Shown in pieces: positions 51,157 to 61,222 of a DNA stretch of 64,000 bases. The notes under the pieces were generated by a model, which saw nothing but the letters and a program-made list of their open reading frames with translations, had not been told where the DNA came from and did no database searches. The position numbers were made by a program, and so were the translations under genes. This DNA comes from Tremella fuciformis (Eukaryota > Basidiomycota > Tremellomycetes > Tremellales > Tremellaceae), in contig CP136490.1 of the NCBI GenBank assembly GCA_032768795.1, forward strand, positions 3,720,001-3,784,000. The letters run 5' to 3'. The first letter of the stretch is position 1, and each line of letters begins with the position of its first letter.

Positions 51157-51336
51157 ACTGGTCTGTAGGGGGCGTGTGTCCAGTACGAGCGATAAAACAG
51201 ACGATTCTTGAAGAACGCACAAGCACTCTTCGTCATCATCGACAACGCGCGTTCGCTGACGGGACGTTCTCCATGACGTGGCAATTGACCAGAATGTCAA
51301 GTTACGTAACGACACTCCGGCTCGTTTCTCAAAACC

Positions 51337-51453
51337 TGTTGACGTGAGGTATGAGTCGCATCCGACATATCCTACGAGATGGTAATGGGTCCTACTAGCT
51401 GACGGAGTTTCTCGGTAATTACCCTATGACTCGAGGTGGCGGCACCGCTAACA
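51337..51453 (-). repeat. 3' LTR of Copia-1 (117 bp)
   Basis: Begins TGTTGACG and ends CGCTAACA on the plus strand, an imperfect terminal inverted repeat with TG...CA ends. A polypurine tract adjoins it on the element side. It lies 180 bp upstream of the RPN1 ATG. No second copy is in the window to confirm the exact ends. Confidence 0.6.
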
Positions 51454-51532
51454 CTCCCTCTGCCGCCGCTCTTGAGTCTCCTGGTGCTACCCAAACTGCC
51501 GTGCTCGCTATCACCAGTCCTTTACCCATCCT

Positions 51533-52149
51533 GTGTAACAACAGCGTCTAATGGGTGACGTGTGCTAAGCCCTCAAAGCAAAAGGTCCAATGATCAGTTC
51601 AAGGGTATTGAACTGATCCCCATTATAATCTGTAACAACAGCGTCTAATGGGTGACGTGTGCTAAGCCCTCAAAGCAAAAGGTCCAATGATCAGTTCAAG
51701 GGTATTGAACTGATCCCCATTATAACCTGCTGCTGTTGGAACCAAGGTTCATGACAGGAGCCCCCCCTCAAGGGCTGGTGTCCCAACAGCCACAAGTTCT
51801 GGCCTGAAACCGGACGTACCAAGTTTCCCATGACAAATTAGGCACACGGCTACCCTGAGCCTATCCCTGAGTGCCACACCGGAGCTAGATTTATGTGGGG
51901 GTTTTACATAAGGTGGGTAGTATGCGGGGCCCCACACCCGACGCATCTCTTCAGGCACATGCCTGGCCAAATGGTGTGCACACACAAGGAATTGAACCCT
52001 GGTCATGGTGGAACTGATCATTCTGTAACAACAGCGTCTAATGGGTGACGTGTGCTAAGCCCTCAAAGCAAAAGGTCCAATGATCAGTTCAAGGGTATTG
52101 AACTGATCCCCATTATAACCTGCTGCTGTTGGAACCAAGGTTCATGACA
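51533..52149 (-). mobile_element. TRIM-1, miniature LTR element with three LTR copies (617 bp)
   Basis: Three copies of a 126-bp repeat: 51533-51628 (truncated, 96 bp), 51631-51756 and 52024-52149. The last two are full, start TGTAACA and end TGACA, and flank 267 bp of non-coding DNA (51757-52023). The whole block is bracketed by TCCTG at 51528-51532 and 52150-52154, a 5-bp target duplication. No protein is encoded. The orientation is a guess from the neighbouring elements. Confidence 0.8.
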
Positions 52150-55051
52150 TCCTGCTCCGTCCAAATTGCCTCTATCCGCAGATCCTCTCTGTTCTTCAGG
52201 AGCCGCGGACCCGATAAGGCTTTGGTGAGGATGTCGGCATGCTGATTTGCGCTCTGGACATAGATCAATCTGATCTCTCCTCGTTCCACCTGTTCTCGTA
52301 TGAAGTGATGTCGGACTTCAATATGCTTCGTGCGTGCGTGAATGCCAGGATTTTCCGCAAGAGTGAGAGCGCCCTGGTTGTCACAGTAGAGAGTTGTCGG
52401 CCTCTTTCTCCAGCCTATCTCTTCCATCAACCCGCTCAACCACTTTGCCTCCTTGGCTGCCTCCGCCATAGCAACATATTCCGCCTCCAGCGTTGATGTT
52501 GAAACCGTCGCTTGTCTCTTTGATATCCAGCTGATTGCTGATCCGCACACCTTGAACACATAGCCCGTTGTGGATCTCCGCGTGACCACACATCCAGCAA
52601 AGTCGGAGTCCACCCATCCCTCAACGCCACTCATGCTTGCTCCTCCGAGGACCAGCCCGTGAGTGCGTGTCTTGGCTAAATAGGCAACTACGCGCATTGC
52701 TAGTCGCCAGTGTGACTCCAGTGGTGCTGAGCTGTACCGTGCCAAGTAGTTGGTTGCAAAGCTGATATCTGGTCGGGTGGATGCTGCAATCCACATCAAG
52801 CATCCGACCACTGCTTGAAAGGGCGAGAGAGGGGCTGCCTTGTCGTGTGCAGTGACTGCTGGTTGACCGTCCCGATGCGTAGGCAGTGGGACTACCAGTG
52901 ACTTGTGATGAGAATGTCCGGGAAACCGTAGAGCAACCTTGTTGATGTATGCCGGCTGAGAAAGGTGAATGACTCGTTTCGTTTGGTCTCGAACAACCTT
53001 GAGTCCCAAGATCTGGCTCATCTCGCCAATCTCCGTCATCACCCATTGCTTCTTCAATGCCGCCATGACCACATCAATCTCCTTGTCACTCCTTCCCGCC
53101 ATCACCATGTCGTCCACATAGGCAAGGATAAGCATTGGTCCACCATGCTTCCCGCCAGGCCTGTAATACATGCCCCAGTCTCCCTCAAGCCTCTTGAACC
53201 CTAGCCCGTGCAGAGCTTTGCCGAGTTCCAGCCACCAGACTCTTGCAGATTGCTTGAGCCCGTACAGTGACTTGAGAAGGCGGAGCACCGTCCCCTGTCG
53301 CTTCTTGACCACTGCGTCGGGGTGCTCCATGTAAATCTCCTCGTCCAGGTCTGCATTGAGATATGCTCCCTCGACGTCTGCTTGGCGTAACTTGAGGCCC
53401 AGTGTTGCCGCCAAAGTAAGGAGAAGCCGTAGACTTGCCATCCGTCCTACGGGTGCATAGGTCAACTCGTAGTCAACCCCAGGCTGTTGAGAGAAGCCTT
53501 TTGCCACGATGCGGGCCTTGTGCTTGATGACCTTGCCGTCCGCATCGTACTTTCGAGCAAAAACCCATCGAGATGCTATGGCCTTCCGACCAGGTGGGAG
53601 CATCACCTCGACCCAAGTCCCTTTTGACTCAATGTTGTCGAGCTCCCTCAGCATTGCTGCCTTCCAGCTATCCCAATCCTTGCCCATCAGTGCCTCTCGT
53701 GCTGTTTGAGGCTCTGATTCTCCCGAGGATGTGTCCTCCTCTAGCCTTGTCTCGGATGCTAGGTATGCTCCCCTTGCATCCTCTCCGTGCCATGCCTGCA
53801 TTAGGTTTGCCTCGTGAACAGAGGTTGCCCTTTCTGCAACACGGTTGCTGCGCCTCACTGGCATGGGTGGTGGCACAGCTTCAGGCGGTGTCGGTACAGG
53901 GAGGGTGTCCAGCAGTGTGTCGGGTGTCGTAGTTTCCTGAGCAGCATTGACTGGCAACGCTTGCTCCAAGACCCTTTCCACCTGCTGTTGCTCTCCCTCC
54001 TTCTCCTGCACGGACACTTCCTCTCTCCTCTCTGGTTCCCGAGCAGCTTCTTCCTGACTTGGAATGTCTGCAGCTGCTTGTACTGGTCGGACTTGTGCCA
54101 TGGATATTGGTGCAATGGCAACTGGCGCTGGAGGAACTGTTTCTGCCGTGACTGCCGGGGGTTGTTGCGGTGTATCAATTGGAACGATGGTGTTGTCCGG
54201 TGTGAGAGGGTGTCCAGATGCGCTCTTGACGTCACGACTGATGTGTAGCTGCCCATCTCCCTCCATCCTCACCAACCAGCCGCTCCGCTGTATCTCCACC
54301 CCCATCACCCGTGCCAGTTCTCCCTTGTCCGTATCCAGTCTTGCCTTCTTCCTGATCTCTGCTGGGATCTGAGCAAAGACCAGCTCGCCAAACATGAGAG
54401 TGTGCGCCAGGTTTGGACTTCTTCCAGTGAATTTTGTCCAAGCATTGACGCCATCTCCTCCCCATGCCGTCTTCATGAGCATCACCGAGGTGTACTTGGC
54501 TGCGTAATCCCAGTACTCATGTCCAAGATTTGCTGAGGAAAGCATTGCGCCTATCATCCCCTTGACCGTTCTGTTGAATCTTTCTGCCACTCCGTTGAGT
54601 TCAGGTGTGTACCGTGGCGAGATTTGGTGAATGATGCCGGTCTGATGATAGAAAACTAAAGCTTTGTCGCTCTTGAACTCCTCGCCACCATCTGTCCTGA
54701 TGAACTTGACCTTGTGACCGGTCTGTCGTTCAATCCTATTGACAAAGTTGATGACGTGGAAGAAGACGTTCTGCTTGTTGACGAGGGGAACCACATTGTT
54801 GATCTTTGAGTGATCATCAATGATACCGAGGTAATACCGAAAGCCTGTTTTTGAGGGGTCCATAGGACCAGCAATGTCGATATGTATGACCTCGCAGTCC
54901 GACTGCCCTCGAGGGCTTTCACCATTCTTTGGAGGTCGAGTTGTTTTCCGAGCTTGACAAGCGTCGCAGTCATCCAGCCTGAACTTGTCCTTCTCCAACT
55001 CCTCCTTAGAATACCGCAGATGGCCATCACTGGCCAGCTTCAGGAGCTTCT

Positions 55052-55613
55052 TGTCAGAACAGACTTATGTAAGCGGTCATAAGAGAGCCTGCAGTGCATT
55101 CACACTGTACCAAAAGGTATGTTAACGGATCCTTACCCTAAGGAATCCGCACCGCTTATATTAGACTCGTGTCAGTTTCCTGACACTCGACCCTCCTTGG
55201 GCAAGTTCAGTCCCTGAACTTATCGAGTCCAACCACACCGAAACACTTGACGTCATTTGGGTTCTATTTCTCACTATTCGTTACTAATTGTAACGAATTG
55301 TATCGATCAATCTCCGATTGCATCGACTCATTTCAAATTGTCCATAACAGGCACAATTGAACCCTGATAGTCCCCCTGGGACGCTGCCCGCAAGACGTGG
55401 CATTTCCAAGTTGGTGCAAATAGCTGATGCCCGGCCCACACCGGTATTTGAACACACAACCCGTTAAGGATCCGTTATCTGTCAGAACAGACTTATGTAA
55501 GCGGTCATAAGAGAGCCTGCAGTGCATTCACACTGTACCAAAAGGTATGTTAACGGATCCTTACCCTAAGGAATCCGCACCGCTTATATTAGACTCGTGT
55601 CAGTTTCCTGACA
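55052..55613 (-). mobile_element. TRIM-2, miniature LTR element (562 bp)
   Basis: LTRs of 134 bp at 55052-55185 and 55480-55613 are identical by eye (TGTCAGAACAG...CCTGACA) and flank 294 bp without coding capacity. The target duplication CTTCT is at 55047-55051 and 55614-55618. It interrupts the pre-integrase region of Copia-1 between GREK and LLKLASDG. Confidence 0.88.
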
Positions 55614-55931
55614 CTTCTCCCGTCCAATATGTCCTAGACGCTTGTGCTCCTCCTCCAGTGGGCTTTCACGGACAGTGAGAGCGTTGATCTCCCTCACATC
55701 CAGCTTCACTGGATCCTCAAGCTCTGTGTGGCGTACTGCACCGAGCTTGACCCACAGCAAGTTTCCTCGCCGTGTTCCCTTGACCTTGATAGGTCCCACC
55801 TCCACGATCTCCTCCTTGAGCTTGACACTCCAGCCTTTGTCGATGAGGGTATAGGCTGAAAGCATGTTCTTCGTTGTCTGAGGATGATAACGACGGAATC
55901 TTAGCTCTGAGGCAATGGGATTCCGGTCACC

Positions 55932-56021
55932 TGTTGCCCGCTCAGCACTTGCTATGAGTGATGCATTCGGACTTACCTGTTGCCCGCTCAGCACTTGCTA
56001 TGAGTGATGAGGAGGGCAACA
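55932..56021. repeat. short direct and inverted repeat at junction of two copia elements
   Basis: A stretch of about 35 bp (tgttgcccgctcagcactt..., from 55932 and again from 55978) occurs twice, 46 bp apart. The block 55978-56021 is also bounded by TGTTGCCC and GGGCAACA, a perfect 8-bp inverted repeat. It may be a small LTR with an internal duplication belonging to Copia-2. Its nature is not settled. Confidence 0.45.
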
Positions 56022-56227
56022 GGCGGCGGCATTCTACAAGGTCGTCGAGGGTGTCGGCGTTATATGCGGAGTTATCGTTGTGGCAGCTTCCCCTGCCTCG
56101 TCGAGGATGAACCTCGTCGAGGCACAACCTCGTCGAGGATGTGTGTGCCTCGACGAGGCTACTCGAGGCTGAGTCAAGCTCATGTGAGCGTACTACCTAT
56201 TTCCGTCGCCTCCCCTCGCGAGCATGT
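56022..56227. repeat. palindromic CCTCGTCGAGG cluster
   Basis: Between 56040 and 56170 the near-palindrome CCTCGTCGAGG / CCTCGACGAGG occurs about five times, ending with gaggctactcgaggct. The same words recur in the gypsy LTR (58470-58545) and at many places in the gypsy body. Lies directly downstream of the Copia-2 stop. Confidence 0.6.
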
Positions 56228-58221
56228 CTATTGACTCTGCTGCTCTGCTTCTCCTTGTCTTCCCAAGCCCAGTAGCTGCCGAAGCTGTCTCGTCTTCTCG
56301 GCCGAAAGGTTCTTGGTCAGGATGTCGGCTCGGTTGCTGTCCGTTGGTGTGTATTTGAGCTCAAGCAGTCCACCAGCTTGATGCTCTCGTATCCACTGGG
56401 CTCGCATGTCGAATGCTTTGTTCAGCTTGAACCCGTGTTGATGTTTGGCCAGTTGAATGGCTCCATTGTTGTCGTTGTAGATGGGCACTGCCCCATCTAT
56501 ACCGAGGTCGAGGTCGTTCAATAATTGCCTGAGCCATATTGCCTCTTTGCCCGCTTCTGTTGATGCTAGGAGTTCGGCCTGTGTCGTCGAGAGTGCGACT
56601 GTCGGTTGTCGCCTGCTTTTCCATGACACAATGCCCCCGTATGTATTGAAGACGTAGCCGGTTGTAGATCGACGTGTGTCGAGACATCCACCCCAGTCTG
56701 CGTCTGCCCAGCCTAGCAGTGCTCTTCTTCCTGCATGTGCGTCAAAGGTGAGTGCGAGATCTGATGTTCCTCGCAGGTACCTTAATAGGTGCTTTGCGGC
56801 CCTCCAATGTGCGAGTGACCATTTGCTGATGAAGCGACAGAGCAGTGATGCTGCGTAGGCGATGTCGGGTCGGGTGATCGTGGCAATATAGAGGATTGAC
56901 CCGGCGAGTGCTGGAAATGGTTTATCTCGAGCCTCGTCGACCTCCTTTGGCGTAGCCTCGACGAGCTTTGCGTCAGGCAAGATTGTCTTGCAGGCTTTGC
57001 CGGGTTCACCGAAGCGTTGAAGAACTGCCTCGATGTAGTGCTCTTGTGACAGGTACATCTTCTTGTTTGACCTATCTCGGTAGATGTTGATACCGAGGAA
57101 GTAAGAGACCGGTCCTTGGTCCTTGCACTCGAGTTCCTTGTTGATCTTCCGTTTGATCTCGTCAATTGTTGATCGATCGTTGCCGGCTATGAGCATGTCG
57201 TCAACGTGGACTGAGATCATGCACCGCTTGTGTCCTTGTCGCAGCGAGTAGATGCATGGATCCGCTAGGGTCGGTTTGAAGCCTAGCTCCCGTAGGAACT
57301 CGTCGAGGCGCTTGTTGAACAAGTGCGGTGATTGTCGGAGACCGTATAGTGATTTCCGGAGGTGCAGAACGTGTCCGGCGGCGATGTCGCTGCCTTCTGG
57401 TGGCTCGATGAAGATGTCCTTGTCGATGTTGGCCTTGAGGAATGCTCCAATGATATCTATTTGGTCGCATTCTGTCACAAACTCGCTCTCCAACCCCCTC
57501 CAAGGGTGAGGCACCTTAAACCATAAAAGGAATTCTGCGGCCAACGCTCTGGTTAATCCCAAACCAGGGCCCATTGGTATATAACAGGGCTACCGAGCTG
57601 ATGTGTCATTGCCCGTCATGACACTATCACCCATTCACCACAGAGCTCGCCCTCGAGCTCTGCACTCCTCCCCTCCCACCTGGACCCAGGCTGGGATTCG
57701 AACGCTGGACTGAGAATTCCTTTACTGTCACAAACTCGCTCTCCAACCCCCTCCAAGGGTGAGGCACCTTAAACCATAAAAGGAATTCTGCGGCCAACGC
57801 TCTGGTTAATCCCAAACCAGGGCCCATTGGTATATAACAGGGCTACCGAGCTGATGTGTCATTGCCCGTCATGACACATTCCCAGTCGAGGTAGTTGACG
57901 ATGGAGAGGAACAGGCGGAATGATGACTTGTGGGTGACCGAAGCAAAGAGTTCGTCGAAGTCTCGTCCTGAGACTTGTTGAAATCCTCTCACAACGAATC
58001 TGGCCTTGTGCTGACTCGCTTTGCCCGTGTCCCCGTCGATCTTGCGGGTGAATACCCATTTGCCTGTAAGAGTGCGGTGATTCTCCTTGGGAACCATCTC
58101 CCACACTCCGTACTTCTCCATCTTTCCCATCTCCTCGTCCATGGCCGATTTCCAATCCTCCCAGTCTGCGGCTCGACGAGCTTCGGTGTACGACTGGGGG
58201 TTGTTGAGTGACTGGGCTGAT
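56228..58221 (-). pseudogene. Copia-2 pol fragment (RT and RNase H), interrupted
   Basis: Coding pieces 57877-58221 and 56228-57472. Motifs: KWVFTRKIDGDTGKASQHKA, FVVRGFQQVSGRDFDELF, then after the TRIM DQIDIIGAFLKANIDKDIF, the RT core SVHVDDMLIAG (VDD), RPDIAYAASLLCRF, and RNase H GWADADWGGC, STTQAELLASTEAGKE and DMRAQWIREHQ. Frame is kept across the TRIM once one copy of the duplication is ignored. The sequence is quite different from Copia-1, so it is a separate lineage. Confidence 0.85.
57473..57876 (-). mobile_element. TRIM-3, miniature LTR element (404 bp)
   Basis: LTRs of 151 bp at 57473-57623 and 57726-57876 are identical by eye, with ends TGTCA...TGACA, and flank only 102 bp. The target duplication CATTC is at 57468-57472 and 57877-57881. 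It splits a Copia-2 codon pair (DWE|CDQ). The internal part, read on the minus strand, has a purine-rich tract (GGTGGGAGGGGAGGAG). No coding capacity. Confidence 0.9.
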
Positions 58222-58625
58222 TGTCACGGGGCCAGGCCGGTCGTCGACTGATAGGCCCTCTCACACGTGCTGTCTGTTGATCTGTCTCTGTCCTCCACGA
58301 GAAGGTGTGTCCTACAGCCTCTCGTGCGTCGACAACACGGCTGCGCCGTTACTTTCTATCCATGGGACTCAATACCACGGTGCTAAGGACGGTCTACGGG
58401 TGAGGACTTGTATATATATCACCCGTGCCCTCCTCTGCACCGCCTTGGGCTTTCTCCTTGAAACACCATCGACGAGGCTCGAGCTCTAAAGTCGTCGAGG
58501 CTACTCGAGCGTCGTCGAGGCTACTCGAGGATCGACGATAGGCTCACGTGTTTGACAGGCGTGCTGGGCTGGAACGAGGCTCGTAGGCGTGCTTTGGTGA
58601 TCATGGAGGCGTGGCCGACGTGACA
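58222..58625 (-). repeat. 3' LTR of the gypsy element (404 bp)
   Basis: Ends are TGTCACG and CGTGACA, a perfect 7-bp inverted repeat. A TATA-like tatatatatc lies near 58410. It contains two copies of gtcgtcgaggctactcgag close together (58493-58535). The sequence just outside is CTGAT (58217-58221); its partner duplication must be beyond the window. Confidence 0.85.
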
Positions 58626-59310
58626 CTCTGCCCCCCTCTGAAATCGAGCTCCTGCGAGATGGCGGGCGAGGCGGGGCAGCTTGTATGGCCTGAGCCTTTG
58701 CTCCCGCCTCGCGCTAAGCCGTATCTTTTGGTCATTCCTCGCAGGGCTGATCCCGAGGGTCTGTGGGTGTGTAAGCAGGGCCTGGTCTCGTCGACGGTCC
58801 GTCCTTCTTGGTCGCTCGAGGTCTCGCGCAGCTGGTGCTATCTTTCTAGGCGCTAGTCGGGGCGTAGGCTGTGTTGCCGTCGTGGAGTGACTAACGGGCA
58901 CAGGTAGTGTGCAGCCCGCATGTGTCCCGACGCGCGTGGTGTCGAGGGTGATCCCTGTGCTGGATAGCCCGCCCGTTGCTGAGCTATAGGCGTCTCATGC
59001 TGGAATTTGCGCGTATGTAAGTCGACCTCGAGTCGACCTCGGCCACGAGGCCGGGGTCAGATTGCCCAATGCGGCAGTCGCCGCGAGATAACCGGTGATT
59101 GCCGCTCCGCGCTACGCCCTTCTGTCGATCATGTTGCTCGTTGCTAGGCAACAAGTCGCCAAACTGTCGTGAAAAGTCGTGTTGCCTGCTCTCGTCGTCA
59201 AGTGCCCTCTCGTCCCTCGTCCCCGCCATGTCCCCTCCAAAAGGTATAAACCCCCTCTCGACGAGGCTACTCGTCCCGTCCATTCCAAACTCTCCACTCC
59301 AACGCATCAT

Positions 59311-61082
59311 ATGTTCTCCAACGCCACCGATCCCTCCCTCAAAATCGTCCTCCGAGGACGACCTCTACGCCTGGTCACGATGACCAAAACCCCTTCCCCC
59401 AGCCCCACGACGCCGCCATCCTCCCCCGAGTCGGCTGTCGACGCTCCCCCTCCTCGACTGTTCCCTCGATGGGCGGTCCGTCCTCGAACTCCGGAGCCCA
59501 CACCGGTCGAGGAGATCGACGAGCTCGTCGATGAGCTCGACTGGTCGGATGCTGCCAGTGTTGCGCCAAGCGGTGAGTGATTGTTGAGTCACCCTACTGC
59601 TTGTATTGATGCCCAGGGCGTACAGCGATTCTGCGCTCGCTAGCAGACATACACGCCGAGATCCGTCGGCACCAGGGGACCGTCAGAGCCGCTAGGGAGA
59701 GTAGCTGTGCTACCTCCTCTACGTCCAGCGGCTACTCAGACGCCTCGCCCCCGTCTTCCCAGGCTTCCGACGCGGCTTTCGCTGGCGAGAGTCGCTATCG
59801 AGAAGCCCACTCCTTGCCGTTCGAGCCGGCCTCGCCTCGGCCTCTTCGCCCCTACATTGGTGGTGGGACCGGATCCCCCATCATACCGCCCTATCCCCTC
59901 GTCCCCCTCGGCTCGCCTATCCTTCTCCTTCCCCCGCCTTCTATGCCTCCGCCATCCCGCTCTCCGACTCCGCCAATCAACCCACGCCGCCGGCGTCGAG
60001 TCGAGTCGCCCGGTTCCCCAGGCAACACTCCCCTGCCAACGATACCGCCTCCCCTCTCCCCAACCCCAAAGCGTCGTCGCGTGTCGCCTGTTGGCGGCAT
60101 GTACTCCTCTCGCCTGCGTTCAGCCTCAACCCGGTATCTTGGGGTGTCTGAGGTAGCCGATGCTCTCCCGGCCGCCGTGGACAACGCAGGTGTAGGAGAA
60201 GACGTCGTGGAGGGCAGCATCTCGACGGGAGACGGATCCGAAACGGGCAGCGAAGGATCCGTTGGGGAATCCGAAGCGGGCAGTGGAGGATCCGATGGGG
60301 AGGGAAGCGAGGCGTCGTCGAGGCGACTCGAGGCTGGCCCTCGAGTCCGGTGTAGGAATGCGCTGGACCGCGCCTTTTTCGGTACGTCCGCCATCTGTTG
60401 AGGTCCCCGCTCATTCCCAGGGCCATTCTACCCGACGTTCGGCCGGGGATCGAATAGGACCCTCCCATGGGCCCTGGTGCGTTGTTGTCTTCTACTCTCC
60501 AGCCTCTCACGCTGATCTTGCAGGCTCAGGCAAAAGGGCGACCTCTCCGCACGCTCAACGGCCGCCAGCGATGCCAGCGGTGTCGTTCGGACAACTTGCC
60601 GTGTAGGGTCCTAGATGGAGGCGGGCCGAAGTTGAAGTGCTACACCTGTGGCACAGCCTCAGGTTGCTCGTTCAACTCCAGCCCGACTCCTCGACGACCC
60701 GCCAGCTCGTCCTCGACACCCAGAGCTCGCCGGGCTGTGAGCTTCGCGGATGTCGACCCGCCTTCGCCGACTCCCGCCCCCACGCCTGTTGTCGGCCCGG
60801 CCGCCTTCACCGACCGAGGCTCCCGTGCCGCCTCCGACGCCGCCTCCGGTGTCGACTCCTGCCCGCCCATCCGCGCCAGCTCCCTTGTCGTGGACTCCCT
60901 CGACGAGGCTCGACATCGGTGTCCTTCAGCACCATGTCACGCTGGCCCAGTCCATCCCGGCGGACAGGGCGTACCACGTCGAGGAGGCGAGGCGGCACGC
61001 GAGGCTCCTGGGGCTGGACCTTAGGGCGATGGTCGGGCCCATGTTCGACGACGTGGCGGAGGCGAGTGGTTCGGGGTCGTGA
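59311..61082 (+). CDS. opposite-strand gene inside the gypsy element, Cys-rich and Pro/Ser-rich protein
   Basis: Not recognised. Exons 59311-59572, 59617-60381, 60421-60476 and 60524-61082, with three good introns (44, 39 and 47 nt). The product starts MFSNATDPSLKIVLRGRPLR; it has Pro/Thr-rich sequence with TPEPTPVEEIDELVDELDW, a basic cluster (NPRRRRRVES, PKRRRVSP), acidic Ser/Gly repeats, then a Cys cluster RCQRCRSDNLPCRV with KLKCYTCGTASGC that looks like a small zinc-binding fold. The last part needs a frame change between about 60770 and 60850: the continuation LDIGVLQHHVTLAQSIPADRAYHVEEARRHARLL is in the next frame. Either a 1-base indel or a very short extra intron explains this. It converges on pol, whose stop is 140 bp away. 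Confidence 0.65.
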
Positions 61083-61222
61083 ATGTAGATAGTGTACATA
61101 GTTCTTTCTTAGCTCATGTTCATATGCCGTGTTGTTCATGTTGTACAGGGGATGCAGGGATAGGACTCAGCTTGGGTGACGAATCTCGATCCAGATCATC
61201 GTCACCGCCAGTAGTCCATGCG

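Larger units (their letters stand above)
51337..55931 (-). mobile_element. Copia-1, Ty1/copia retrotransposon, 5'-truncated and invaded by two TRIMs
   Basis: Minus-strand element. Its 3' LTR is 51337-51453, preceded by a purine tract (GCAGAGGGAG on the minus strand). The body holds pre-integrase, integrase, reverse transcriptase and RNase H. gag and protease are missing: the right boundary near 55931 is a junction with another repeat block and is approximate. Two miniature LTR elements (51533-52149 and 55052-55613) sit inside it, each with a 5-bp duplication of Copia-1 sequence. Confidence 0.85.
51521..55931 (-). pseudogene. Copia-1 pol (integrase, RT, RNase H), interrupted
   Basis: Coding pieces: about 55614-55931, 52150-55051 and 51521-51532, separated by the two TRIMs. 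Across both insertion points the frame is kept once the TRIM and one duplication copy are ignored. Visible motifs: pre-integrase HKRLGHIGREK with CDACQARK; integrase IDIAGPMD, DDHSK and ELNGVAERFNR (DDE); RT KARIVAKGFSQQPGVDY, VEGAYLNADLDEEIYM and LAYVDDMVMAG (YVDD); RNase H GWVDSDFAGC, STSTLEAEYVAM and HIEVRHHFIRE. The true stop is TAA at 51521-51523; the tail VMNLGSNSSRL seen without correction is TRIM sequence. No other stops or shifts, so the element was young when hit. Confidence 0.88.
56022..58221 (-). mobile_element. Copia-2, truncated Ty1/copia element invaded by TRIM-3 and a gypsy element
   Basis: Minus-strand fragment holding only RT and RNase H. On its right side it is cut at 58221/58222 by the terminal TG of a gypsy LTR, so gag, protease and integrase, if present, lie beyond the window. 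The left boundary is approximate. It carries a 404-bp TRIM at 57473-57876. Confidence 0.8.

Noticed and set aside
52113..52149. VMNLGSNSSRL as the C-terminus of Copia-1 pol
   Set aside because: It is read from the TRIM-1 LTR. The TCCTG duplication shows the frame continues at 51532 and stops at 51521.
56228..57574. Start of Copia-2 pol at MGPGLGLTRALAAEF
   Set aside because: That beginning is read from the TRIM-3 LTR; the real coding sequence joins DWE to CDQ across the TRIM.
51990..57710. tRNA genes at the GGTTCAA-like words
   Set aside because: No matching A box, anticodon arm or acceptor stem was found around them, although the TRIM-1 word has a pairing T-arm-like stem.
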